A DNA stretch of 64,000 bases, taken from Epiperipatus broadwayi (Eukaryota; Onychophora; Udeonychophora; Euonychophora; Peripatidae). This document shows, piece after piece, positions 25,610 through 36,309 of the stretch. Location: assembly GCA_028023455.1 (NCBI GenBank), contig JAQFVV010012405.1, positions 1,757,677-1,821,676 on the forward strand, given 5' to 3'. The notes under the pieces were generated by a model, which was given only the letters and a program-made list of their open reading frames with translations, searched no databases and had not been told where the DNA came from. How positions within the stretch are numbered: position 1 is the first letter of the stretch; every line of letters starts with the position of its first letter. The position numbers were made by a program, and so were the translations under genes.

Positions 25610-25984
25610 TGAGAGTAGAATTCTCACTTTAAATTACTATCCAGGGGTCGGTGGCACCCGTGCCATGCTTGGCACGCCAACGATTATCAATGGGACTCGG
25701 AATAAATTGTAGTAAAAAAAATTTTTTAATTACAGCGTCTTTTTTTTTTTGCTTTTACATTCAACATGTAAATTATTTATCAGAAAATAACACACTTGAC
25801 TTCATTTAAAAGATACTTTTGTTTGCAAGCAAAATAAATTCTACAAATTCACATTTTACTTCTGATAATATTAAAAAATGAGATCATAGTCCAAGTAAAA
25901 AGCTTATTATATTATCAATTCTAGAAAGCTATTTTCGATAGTTGAATGGTAAATAATCGACGCTCATTGGTGGCTCTTCTTTCG

Positions 25985-26256
25985 AAAAAGAATAAATATG
26001 AAAAAAGTGATTATACAGAAGGTGGATTATTGTTTTTTATGCTGGGTTTGGGAAAAGATAAGAGGGATTTAGATATAAAGGCCATAGAGTTGACAAAGAT
26101 TATGTTGTAGAAATGGGATGGAGCAGAATATAGGAAAACTTAGACTGGAGAATGGAAAATAAAGTGGCTAACAGGTTTCTCTGGGCATAATTTTTGAGAG
26201 ATTCTTGACTTCGTTTAAGGAGAAGCTACAGTACATCACATCACAGCACATCTCAT
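25985..26256 (+). mobile_element. LINE 3' fragment nested in the hAT
   Basis: Matches 40940-41212 closely: 'YESKKVIIQKVDYCFLCWVWE'-like coding remains are shifted here, but the nucleotide words (ttttatgctgggtttggg; gtggctaacaggttt; cttgacttcgtttaagg) are shared, and both end in an acatc repeat tail (tacatcacatcacag). It is a 5'-truncated insertion between the left TIR and the transposase start. Confidence 0.85.
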
Positions 26257-26282
26257 GGCATTCTGACTGAGAGATTCCCAAA

Positions 26283-28177
26283 ATGTCCCACAAAAGACAA
26301 AAACGTGATATTCGCTCTTTTCAAGACCCTTGGACAAATGAATATGGATTTGTATAGAAAAAAGATCGTGCTGTGTGTACATTATGCTGTGAAAGTATTG
26401 TGTGTCATACCTCAAGTGTACAAAGACATTATCAAACTAACTAAGTGTTCATGTTTAAAAACTCAGATGAGAAAGGTGAAGCTATAAAAAGAGCTGTTTC
26501 TGCCTTTAAGAAACAAACTACTTATTTTAGTCATATAATTGGAACCCAAAATAAAGCCACAGAATGTAGTTATACAATTGCTCATTGTGTGGCTTCCAAA
26601 GGCAAACCTTTCACAGATGGACAATTCATCAAAGAAACGTTTTTGAAAAGTGCTGAAATTTTATTCAGTGATCTACCAAATAAACAAACAATACTGTCTC
26701 AAATTCGAGAAATACCAGCTTCTGCAAGATCAATTCAAAGAAGAATAACTGACATGGCCGAAGATGTAACAACAAAACAGAAAACAAGTTTACAACAGGC
26801 TGTTGCATTCAGTGTTGCTGTTGACGAAAGCACTGATATAAATGATGTGGCGCGCCTAGCAATAGTTGCACGATATTGTGACAACAATCATATTTATGAA
26901 GAATTGTGTTGCTTGATTCCTCTTACTGGTACAACAAAGGGATATGATATTTTCACCGCATTTTTCAATTATTTTGAAAATCAGAAAATTGACATAAATA
27001 AAATATTTAGTGTTACTACTGATGCCAGCCCTAGAAATGGTCGGAAAGGAAAAGGGATTTGTTAAACTTCTTGAAAATCATATTAAACATCGAATATTGA
27101 GTTTCCACTGCATTATACACCAGGAAAATTTGGTTGCAAAAATCTCATCACAATGCTTGAATTCTGTAATGGACACTGTCATTAAAATAATTAATTTCAT
27201 AGTTTCTCGTTCTTCATTAACACACAGGCAATTTAAATCCCTTTTGCAAGAAATGAATAGTGCATATATAGATCTCCCTCTATACAGCAATGTTCGTTGG
27301 ATTAGTCGATCTTGAACAGGTTTGTATCATGTCTGAAAAAAATCAAGATGTTTCTTAATGAAAAAGAACAACATTATCCGGAAATAAATGATAAAGACTG
27401 GTTATGCAAATTGATGTTTCTGACTGATATAACTCAACACCTGAATGAGTTAAACTTGCATTTGCAAGGGAAGGGTCAAACAGTACTAGAACTTTTTGAA
27501 TATTGGAAAGGATTTGCATTAAAATTAGACATATTTTACCGTGATATTACCACTAATACCTACAAGTACTTCCCAAATGTAAAGGCCCATGCAAATCAAT
27601 TTAATGTTAACAAAGATGAACTTTAAAAATACATTGAAGCTCTCAGAGAAGAATTTTCCAAACGATGTGAAGACTTCCAAATACACACACCCATATTTTC
27701 TTTCCTCATCAGAAAAATTTAAAGATGACTCCATTTGATTTATCTCTTTTTGAATGGATGGATATTGATAGTTTTGAAATGGAATTAATAGAATTAATGT
27801 CATCAGAATTGTGGAAAACTAAATTTGTAGAATTACGAAAAACTCTTGAAGGGAGTCTAGAAAAGTCAGCTGTCATTCTCAATTGTTGGATATCATTACC
27901 TGAAAGATTTAATTCTTTGAAAAAAACTGCTTGTGCTCTGCTTTCGGCATTTTGTTCAACTTACTTATGTGAACAAATTTTCTCACATATGAAAAATATT
28001 TTGAGTTCACAAAGAAATTGCCTAACACTTGAACATTCAGAAGCATGTGTGAAGCTAAAAGTGTCCAATTACATACCTGACATTGAGCAAAGAGGTACAA
28101 GGGCAAGGTTCACATTAATTTATTTTAATAATAAAAAATGGCTAATCATATTAGAATTCATATTTTTTCTTATTTAA
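26283..28177 (+). pseudogene. hAT transposase (ZBED/BED finger, RNase H-like core, dimerisation domain)
   Basis: Starts MSHKRQKRDIRSFQDPWT with a BED finger (C-x2-C in 'VCTLCCES', H in 'SVQRHYQT'; the second His is lost). Stops occur at codon 25 and after the finger. The frame 26445-27065 is the transposase body: 'IAHCVASKGKPFTDG', 'FSVAVDESTDINDVARLAI' (first catalytic Asp block) and 'TTDASP'. A frameshift near 27040 moves to 'MVGKEKGFVKLLENHI' and 'FHCIIHQENL'. Further pieces are 27312-27626 and 27725-28177; the last has the hAT dimerisation signature ('FCSTYLCEQIFSHMK'). Only a few lesions separate it from an open frame. It would cut and paste the element. Confidence 0.88.
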
Positions 28178-28327
28178 ATTATATATTTTGTATAGGTAAA
28201 AAATTGTAATTTATATTTTGTAATATATATTTTTAATAAGCACGTTAAAAATTAAAAATTTAAAAAAGGGTACTTTTCACATGATTCTAAGTATTTTAAA
28301 ATACTGAATGACCAATAATATAAGATT

Positions 28328-28418
28328 CAGTTATAATGGACTTCAAAAGTATATATTATATAGTAGCATATATTATATACTATAATATTATATATAACTT
28401 TGAAGCCCATTATAACTG
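28328..28418. mobile_element. Small TIR element (MITE-like) in the hAT 3' region
   Basis: Inverted ends CAGTTATAATGGACTTC and GAAGCCCATTATAACTG (one mismatch) enclose an AT-rich palindromic core, 91 bp in all. Ends starting CAGT are seen in pogo/Tigger-like elements; no clear target-site duplication is visible. Confidence 0.6.
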
Positions 28419-28546
28419 AACCAATTTTGATAATATAATAAGATTGGTAAAATCATGTCGGCACGCGGAATAACATTGTAACATAGGTTCAGCACCATGC
28501 TACTAAAAGGTTGCTGATCCCTGATCTAGATGTTTGAATGAATGAT

Positions 28547-28729
28547 GCTTTACTCAACAGTACTTCAGATTTGCTCATATAAAAGAATTTGAGTCATAGG
28601 AATAAGAGGATTCCTTTTATTCCTGCATAAATACTATATCTTGTATTGTGGAGTGAAGTATTCATTTATTATTTAACACTCGCAAAGACGCATGTGCAAT
28701 TAGCTTGAAAGGCTGATCTTTGAATGTAA
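28547..28729 (-). repeat. Right arm of the long inverted repeat (fold-back)
   Basis: Inverted match of 25427-25609. Arms, without the hAT, would sit about 55 bp apart and form one fold-back element of roughly 420 bp. Confidence 0.85.
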
Positions 28730-29020
28730 TTAATTAAAAGTAATGATAAATAGTTGATATATTTTTGTAAAATTATATTTCTAAATTTCAAATATGTTGC
28801 TGATATCTATTTGCTGAATTATTATAAAAATAATTATTTTATTTATTACAAGAAAGTATGCACATTCATTTCAATGTTGTTAATTGCCTTATCTTGAATT
28901 ATGAAAGGAAAAAAATTAAATAATAATTTAATTTTTTTCAACTCAAATATGCCTCATATAAAATTGTCACAAAAAGTAATGAAATCGCTTTGTGCACAGA
29001 CTTTCACCCGAACCATAACA
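28730..29020. other. A+T-rich DNA, nothing recognised
   Basis: No supported feature. Confidence 0.5.
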
Positions 29021-29384
29021 GTGATACACTTGAACACATATGTTGAAAAGATAAATAATCACCAATAGATATATTTCATGCTAAGCCAGCAATCATCAGT
29101 TGGTCCAAATTATTATCTCTACACTTATATGCAATAAGTGCTCAGATGTATATTAAGGTAGCCAATCTTCATACTTTAATGGACAAGCTTCAATCCACTA
29201 ACTCCATACTCCAACCATCCATTCAATTGAAAATCTGGTGATGGAATACCCACAGGCCACTCTGAGGCAAAGATTCTTATCATATCCATGTTGACTTAAA
29301 ATCAATGTGACCCCTCATGTACAGGGCATAATCCATTTAATATATATACAAGGGATGGGCAGACATGTCTACTATGTAATAACT
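29021..29384 (+). repeat. Tandem duplication, unit 1
   Basis: Collinear with 29468-29843: shared blocks include 'tgatacacttgaacacata', 'caataagtgctcagat', 'cttcatactttaatgg', 'catccatgttgac' and 'gggatgggcagacat'. The unit is about 365-375 bp with a spacer of about 80 bp. No coding potential. Confidence 0.85.
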
Positions 29385-29467
29385 GAAAAACAGGCTCTAT
29401 ATATGTAATATATAGGATATATGAGCACAGATTTTCACTTTTCACAAGACCCACCACTTACCACACT

Positions 29468-29843
29468 CTCATAACACTGATACACTTGAACACATATAAG
29501 TTGAAATGATAAATAATCACCAATATATGTATTTCATGCTAAACCAGCAATCATCAGTTCCAGATTTCCATCTCTACACATATATGCAATAAGTGCTCAG
29601 ATATATATTAAGATAGTCGATCTTCATACTTTAATGGGCAGGTTTCAATCCATCCACACCCCAACTCTTCAGACATCCATCCAACTGAAAATCTGATGAT
29701 GGAATGCTCAAAAGCAACCCTGAGGCTGAGATTCTCATCACATCCATGTTGACGTAAAATCAATCTGACTCCTCATGTACAGGACATAATCCATTTAATA
29801 CATATATGAGGGATGGGCAGACATCTTCACTATTTAATAACTG
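29468..29843 (+). repeat. Tandem duplication, unit 2
   Basis: Second copy of the 29021-29384 unit, with scattered substitutions, so the duplication is not recent. Confidence 0.85.
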
Positions 29844-30889
29844 TTTTCTTTATCAGAGATATGATCATTAATTCCTAGGATCATGGATTAAAGATCTACA
29901 AATGAATGAATTAATTTATATCTTAAATTAATGAAATAGTGAACACTAGTCTTTTGGATAAAATTATAGCAACTATTCAACTAAATTGAATCACTGTGTG
30001 GAATAAAACTATGAACTATGCTTAAGGAATTACATACGAATTATTAGCACTAAATATTTAAATACCATTCAAGGGATAATGGATTCTAAAGCTAAATGTT
30101 CAAATGCCAGTCTTGAATTGTGGATTATTCAAGCAAATATGAAATATGATGTCTTAATTATAAGAAATCTTAAAAAATTGTGTTAAAAGTAGATTATCTT
30201 GGATTAACAAGTATGTTAAGTGAGATTTAATAATCTCTATCTTTTATTCCAGAAAGGACTATATTGTAAACTGAAATTATTTGTGCTTTATATCATCCAT
30301 CTGTAATGCTGTTATTTTAAAAGTGCTTGGAAATTCCCAAGAACTCTGAAATATTTTGATGGGATAAATTTTGAATTATTACATGTGTTGGAAAATTATT
30401 TAATGCATTTTTATAAAATTGGTTATTTCTTAGTTAGTTAATATTATAGTTGTTCATATATAAAGTTTTTCTCAGATATTACTATGCTGAGATACAAGTA
30501 ATAGTTTTATTTAATATTATTATTGTTGAGATTGAATCAGATTAATTGAAATTTACCTTAGGTTTAGGTTGTATAAATGTAAATAACTATTAAACTTATA
30601 TAAAACTGCTATATTGCAAATATTATGTTTTATAAATTCCTAGTTGGAACCTCAAAGTTAAATGGAGTTAGTCATCTTTATGTAGATAAATAAATCTGTA
30701 AAGAATATTTTTTACCTGTTAGTATTGAGTTTTCACTTTTATATAGTATGCAACAAGACAGCCTAATAATCTAGTTATATTTTGTTAATACAATAACCCT
30801 CTTAACTTTGAAGCCTGAAATTGAATCCAGTAAAAGATCTTGAGGCAAAATAAATAATCCCAATATCGGTAAATATGATCTAAACAATG
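29844..30889. other. A+T-rich DNA, nothing recognised
   Basis: No frame, repeat or RNA signal is supported. Confidence 0.5.
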
Positions 30890-31190
30890 ATTTGTATTAC
30901 ACCACTAAATATCATATGATCACCATTTCCTATGCTTGCACATAACTGTTATTAAAACAGGCAAAACTATTCATAGAGTAGTGCCACTCAGTGCCAGCCA
31001 GCGTAATCAATGGATGCCAGAAGGCCTGTGCATAAAATCCTCATCTAGTGTCTACTCATCCAATATCCCCAGACTAAGATCTAAGTCCAATACTCTCAGA
31101 TCCAAGGCTCCTCACTGACGAAGGCCACAAGCCAGAGACTAGTCTGAGGATATTGGATGAGTAGGCAATAGATGAGGATTTTATTCGCAT
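30890..31190. repeat. Hammerhead-bearing repeat, family 1, inverted junction copy
   Basis: The left part (about 30890-31077) matches the minus-oriented unit at 35345-35465, ending just at the ribozyme (ATCCAATATCCCCAGACT). The right part (about 31090-31190) is plus-oriented and matches 36241-36330. The two halves form an inverted repeat around the motif: 'aaaatcctcatctagtg' on the left pairs with 'tagatgaggatttt' on the right. Confidence 0.75.
31100..31158 (+). ncRNA. Hammerhead-like ribozyme motif, family 1
   Basis: CTGACGA (31115-31121), helix II AGGCCACAAGCCA, GAGA in place of GAAA (31134-31137), then CTAGTC with GTC at 31142-31144. Stem I is perfect in both segments: TCCTCA (31109-31114) with TGAGGA (31145-31150), and ATCCAA (31100-31105) with TTGGAT (31153-31158). 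The GAGA change would be expected to impair cleavage. Confidence 0.5.
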
Positions 31191-31609
31191 CTTACATTAA
31201 ATACTTTTTTAAACATTGCGGACTAGTTAACTTTTTTACCAAGATGACTAAAAACAAATCTTGTGAATGTGTATTGCTATAGTCCAACAATTTTATAATG
31301 AGGTGGTATTTCTCTATGTCCGTAATAAAAGATGAAGATATTTTATTTCAAATGTAAATTTAGTGGTCTGCTTGGAAAATGAAGGAATTATTTATCAAAT
31401 CTGTAAAATTGGAAAATAAGATAAGAGTAAAAAATTAAATAATTACTGAAGAGTTGAATAAATTAATGTAATGAACATTATCTTATTTGAAAATATAAAA
31501 TGTATATTGAAGATAATGTCAGTCTTCATCTAAAGAGATTGAAATTAAATTGAGATTACCATTCTCTCACGCGCTCGCTATAATCGCTTGTCAAACAGCC
31601 AACGCTATA
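31191..31609. other. A+T-rich DNA, nothing recognised
   Basis: No supported feature apart from the hAT target site at its right end. Confidence 0.5.
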
Positions 31610-31617
31610 GTCTAAAA
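31610..31617. repeat. hAT target-site duplication, left
   Basis: GTCTAAAA at 31610-31617 matches GTCTAAAG at 34144-34151 (7 of 8), with the nTCTAnAn pattern typical of hAT insertions. Confidence 0.85.
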
Positions 31618-34143
31618 CAGGGGTCGGCAAACTATGTCTCGCAAGCTATATGTGGTTCTTTTGAATATATATATACATGGCTGTCCAACAATGTCTATAT
31701 TTTTCCTCAGTGTCTAATCGCGGAACACACGTTAAAAAACAAAAAACATTGCAAATACCGAAATAAAAAATCATGAGATAAAGAGAAAAACAGGGCAAAT
31801 TCGGGACATATAGACCCCCTACTTTGTAAAATTGAAAACAAAACTATCATAGTTTCAATTTATAAAATTTTAAAAAGATTTCATGAACGTAATCGTGATT
31901 TTATTTATTTTATAAGTACAGTAAAACTTCACGATTAATAAGTGAGCACACGGTTGCCCTCCAGTGAACAAGACAATGTTTGCAATGGTGAATATGAATA
32001 CGCGTATTCTAGAAGAGGAACGTATAATTATTTTTTGTGTAATTGTGAAAATGTGGATATATCATGTAAAATAAAATTCAACATTTAAAGTGTTTTTCAA
32101 CATGACTATAAAGAAAAATCTGAGCTTCATGATTTTAAAACCGAATGGACAGAATCTTTCACGTTTATCACGAACTCGGAGGGCCTTCCAACTTATTGTA
32201 TTTGCCAAAAAACACTGGCACAAAACAAGAAGCATAATTTAGAGATACCATGACAAAACATGCCATATTTGCCACAAAATATCCTGTCAATGACCCAAGA
32301 AAAAGAGCAATTGAAGAATTTCAGAAAAATATTGAAAAATCAAGTTCTGTATTTGATTTCTGGAGACAGTCTACCAATAATGTTACAACAACAAGCTTTG
32401 TTGTAACTCAGGAAATCGCTAAGAGAGGAAAACCATTCACAGATGCTAAGTAAATAAAATGTTTTGTTAAAGCATCTGAAGAACTTTTTTGTGATTTCAA
32501 AAATAAAACAGATTTTAAATAAAATTAAAAACATGCCATTATCTGCCAAAACAGTAGCAGCTGCCTTAAATATGGCCAACCAATAAATCGAGGACATTAA
32601 ATTATCTTCGTCTTTATCTTTTGCAGTGATTGAGTCTTGTGACATCAAGGGCAAGGGCACAGCCCAGATTTCCCTTTACGATCGGTATATATCACCTGAA
32701 GGTCCAACAGAACTTTTAAGGATTATTGCCACTTGAGAGCCAAATGCGAGAAGAGGTCATAGCAAGTGCTGTCATTGAATGCATGGAAAAAAACCATATC
32801 ATACTTGATAAAATTGTGTCAATTGCAAATGATGGGCAAACATTTTGTATGATGGAATCGAAAAAGGGTTCGTTTTAATTTTTAAAAAAATAATCACGAA
32901 GTGATTATTTTCCATTGTATACTTCACCAGGAAGTACTTTGTGCTCAAACATTTCCAGAAGAAATCGTTAAAGTTATGGACTTGGTATAAAGATTATTAA
33001 TTTTATTGTAGCAAGGGGACTTAACCATCGACAATTGAAAGAGTTGCTATGTGAAATGGAGAGTGGGTATTCAGATCTCCAATACAAGAGGGTTCGATGA
33101 CTTTCCAGAGATATGTCAAAATATTTTGGCAAAAATGATATCAAACTATTTATTGACAAGGGCATTCAATATTTAGAATTAACAGAAGAGCCGTGGTTTC
33201 AAAAATTGTATTTCTTGGTGAATGTTATATCACAACTGAATCAGCTCAATCGTAAATTACAAGGATGGGAAATACTGCTTTTTCAATTGTAGAAGAAATT
33301 ATTTTGTTTGGAAAGAAATTGATTTTATTTGCTGAAGATTTAGAGAGAGGAACTTTAGTTCATTTCCCAAACTTGTCTCAATGTTGAGAAAACAATGCTC
33401 TCATTAATAAAAATTATTTTACACAATTTTAAACGTGAGAGAATCTTTTTATCAAAGATTTCTGGAATTTAGAAACAATAAAGCAATTAGCTTTTATTAC
33501 AAATTCTCTTAATGCCAATGTGAGAGAATTAAAATTTTCACCATTTAATATTGATGTTTGGAGTACAGTTGCTGGACTTGGCAAGCAAAGATTTATGGAA
33601 GACCAAATTTGTTATGGAAGAACTGGAAAAAGAAAAATGTAGTCTCCTTTCACAGAACCAGCAGAATGCTATAAAAAACTTACAGAAGGCAGACTATGAT
33701 TTTTAGACTATGATTTTTAGTACTTGGAATAGTCTTCCAGATTCATATCATGAGTTGAAAAAATTTGCCTTTGGTATTCTCAGCATTTTTGGATCTACAT
33801 ACTTATGTGAACCATCATTTTCTAACATGGATTTTATTAAATGTAAATTGAGAAATCAAATTCCTGATGCCAACTTGGCATCAAGCTTTAAATTAAAAAC
33901 CACTACTTACCAACTGGACATACAGAAACTTTCTAAGGAAATGTAAGCTCATTCATTGTTCACACTGATTAAAACCAATGCTAGCAATTTTCCATGTGAT
34001 TTAATTTACATTTAATAGAGATGTAATGAATATTTAAATTTTCCTTATTTGTAAAAAAATATATTCATGGTATTCGAATAATTTTTAGAATTGTTGCGAG
34101 TGTCAGATTTGGCTCTTCCGTCTTGATAGTTTGCAGACCTTTG
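31618..34143 (+). mobile_element. hAT DNA transposon, GTF2IRD2-like, complete ends
   Basis: Left end CAGGGGTCGGCAAACTATG; right end ATAGTTTGCAGACCTTTG, its inverted match with a few changes. The 8-bp duplication fixes both boundaries. The single transposase between is heavily mutated, so the element is older than the hAT at 25642-28523. A related deleted derivative lies at 41808-42016. Confidence 0.9.
32100..33945 (+). pseudogene. hAT transposase (BED finger type like GTF2IRD2/ZBED proteins), broken
   Basis: A BED finger is readable in 'FTFITNSEGLP' followed by 'YCICQKTLAQ' (C-x2-C) and 'YHDKTCH' around 32155-32265. The frame 32250-32453 gives 'VVTQEIAKRGKPFTDAK', the conserved block that precedes the catalytic core. 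Core blocks persist in pieces ('FHCILHQEVLCAQ' near 32912-32950). The C-terminal frame 33710-33946 has the dimerisation signature ('LSIFGSTYLCEPSFSNMDFIK'). Dozens of stops and shifts exclude function. Confidence 0.85.
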
Positions 34144-34151
34144 GTCTAAAG
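34144..34151. repeat. hAT target-site duplication, right
   Basis: GTCTAAAG, partner of 31610-31617. Confidence 0.85.
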
Positions 34152-35344
34152 AATAACATTGACAAAGCATGCGTAAGGAATAATGTAAATACTGAAGTAT
34201 AGTGGGAGACAGGTAAAATGTTGATATAATAAATGCTAGAAGTATCTAAATAAAGTATAGTGCAAGTTGAAAATAATTGATTGTTAAGAGAAAAAAAACA
34301 AGAAAGTGTAAATAATCTATTTGCATTGGAAGTCGAGAAACAGAAGACGGGGGAGTGCTGATGCTTAATTAGTCAAGCGTTTGGAATGATTGGAGTACCA
34401 TAAAAAATTAAAGCTTTTAAAAGACGAACTTAACGGTTTTTTTTTTTTTAAAAAAAATTGTAACATAATATTTGTATATTAAAATAATCGTTATAAATAA
34501 AGGGGGATAAGTAAATAGATAAATTAATAATTAATTTGATTTGTTTATTTTACGTAATTAATTGGTTAAAGTTAGATATTAAACTGTTAAATCATAATAA
34601 ATGGAGATAAACCATAAGCTAGAAAAATTTACATATGAAAGTAATTACATATGTTTATTATAAGAAGATAGAAGAGATTTGGGTTTGAATATAATATTGA
34701 AATGATAAATTATGATATTTAAATTTTGGTCTTATGTTTAACTATAAATAATTTAATTTAATTATAGTGGAGTTATAACTAATCCTAGTTTGTAATTCTT
34801 TATCAGCTATTATTTATAAGAAATATATGAAATAGATATAGATTGAAAATAGGAAGTTAGTAGCTGAGTTGTTTAAATAAAATGAAGAAAAGAATTTCTT
34901 ATTTTATGATGCACCAAAGAGTTCTATCAATCTTTAGCATAGTATCATAAATTATAAATGGAAAATAGTTCAGGAGATAAGTTGTCATATTTGAGAGTGT
35001 ACAGTATGAAAGTTTCTTTTTTTGCATTTAGTTACAGAGTTTGATAATAAAGCCGTAGGAAAATTGAGTGTGATATCAGAAAACAAATTAATAATTTTAT
35101 AATTATATTAATATCTTCTTAGTGCAAGGTAAAAGGAAAGATCAAATGATAAATATCATAAGATATAAAAACAGATAAGTATGCTATATTTCATAATATT
35201 ACAGTAAAATTATTTTATTTAAGAAAGAAAATAATTGATATTTGTAAATTTTCTTATATTTTGAAGTACAGTATAATCTATAAGGAGTAATGAGTGTAAA
35301 CAAAATGCATAAAAAGGACATTATTTAATAAATAAACATGATTT
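34152..35344. other. A+T-rich DNA, nothing recognised
   Basis: T/A run at 34438-34458. No supported gene or repeat. Confidence 0.5.
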
Positions 35345-35448
35345 TAAAACAGGCAAAACTCACTATATATATTGCCACACACAGCAAGCTAGAGCAATCA
35401 ATGGATGCCAGAAGGCTTGTGCATAAAATCCCCATCTAGTGCTTACTC

Positions 35449-35507
35449 ATCCAATATCCACAGACTAGTTTCTGGCTTATGGCCTTCATCAGTGAGGAGC
35501 CTTGGAT
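35449..35507 (-). ncRNA. Hammerhead-like ribozyme motif, family 1
   Basis: Minus-strand reading: ATCCAA, internal loop, TCCTCA, CTGATGA, helix II AGGCCATAAGCCA, intact GAAA, CTAGTC with GTC (plus-strand GAC 35463-35465), TGTGGA, then TTGGAT. All core nucleotides are present; inner stem I has one mismatch. Helix III is two base pairs (A-U, C-G) with a UA loop. The next motif in the same orientation is 379 bp away. Confidence 0.6.
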
Positions 35508-35827
35508 CTAAGAGCACTGCATCTAGATCTTAGGATCTAATTCAACCCTCCAGCAACCACCTTTTATCTCCATTTAACTACAAAACCATGAGTCTTAAAC
35601 TGAAAACACCTTAATGTTTTCAATCCAAGACCACTAGCTTATATAGTCATATGGATCTGAACCCAGTTTAGTACCCATACATTTTTGGTGTCTTTGGTTC
35701 TTTAATAACCATAGCCACCACTATACGATTAGGCAGGATTGGTTTTATGGCAATAAACATCACATGACCACCTCTTCTTATGCTTGACAGAAGGCTTGTG
35801 CATAAAATCCCCATCTAGTGCCTACTC

Positions 35828-35885
35828 ATCTAATATCCCCAGACTATTTCTGGCTTATGGCCTTCGTCAGTGAGGAGCCTTGGAT
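35828..35885 (-). ncRNA. Hammerhead-like ribozyme motif, family 1, mutated
   Basis: Minus-strand reading: ATCCAA, TCCTCA, CTGACGA, helix II, GAAA, then TAGTC (the C of helix III is lost), TGGGGA and TTAGAT. GTC corresponds to plus-strand GAC 35842-35844. The outer stem I segment has one mismatch. Confidence 0.5.
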
Positions 35886-36250
35886 CTGAGAGCACTGCAT
35901 CCATTGATTGCTTTAGCTTGCTGTATGTGGCAATATATATAGTGAGTTTTGCCTGTTTTAACAACAGTTATGCACAAGCATAAGAGGAGGTGGTCATGTG
36001 ATGTTTATTGGCTTAAAACCAATCCTAATAGGATAGTGGTGGCTATGGTTATTAAAGAACCAAAGACATTAAAATGTATGGGTACTGAACTGGGTTCAGA
36101 TCCCTATGACTATATAAGCTAGGGGTCTTGGATTAAAAACATTTAAGGTGTTTTCAGTTTAAGACTCATGGTTTTGTAGTTAAATGGAAATAAAAGGTGG
36201 TTGCTGGAGGGTTGCATTAGATCCTAAGATTCTAGATGCAGTGCTCTCAG

Positions 36251-36309
36251 ATCCAAGGTTTCTTACTGATGAAGGCCATAAGCCAGAAACTAGTCTGGGG
36301 ATATTGGAT
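36251..36309 (+). ncRNA. Hammerhead-like ribozyme motif, family 1, intact core
   Basis: ATCCAA (36251-36256), TTCTTA (36260-36265), CTGATGA (36266-36272), helix II AGGCCATAAGCCA, GAAA (36286-36289), helix III AC-TA-GT, GTC (36293-36295), TGGGGA (36296-36301) and TTGGAT (36304-36309). Every core position of a hammerhead is present; inner stem I uses several G-U pairs here. The A-A opposition flanking helix II departs from the usual G-C. Confidence 0.6.

Larger units (their letters stand above)
25642..28523 (+). mobile_element. hAT DNA transposon with ZBED-type transposase
   Basis: The left terminus CAGGGGTCGGTGGCACC and the right terminus GGTTGCTGATCCCTG form imperfect terminal inverted repeats of the hAT CAGGGGTCGGCAAC type. 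Between them lies one broken transposase. Right flank ATCTAGAT fits the hAT nTCTAGAn target preference, but the left flank TTACTATC does not match it, so the duplication has decayed. The element carries a LINE 3' fragment at 25985-26256 and a small TIR element at 28328-28418. Confidence 0.85.

Noticed and set aside
25634-28531. 8-bp target-site duplication of the first hAT
   Set aside because: TTACTATC and ATCTAGAT do not match; boundaries rest on the terminal repeats only.
31919-31955. Pogo/Tigger-like element end (TACAGTAAAAC)
   Set aside because: Only one end-like sequence is visible and no inverted partner was found.
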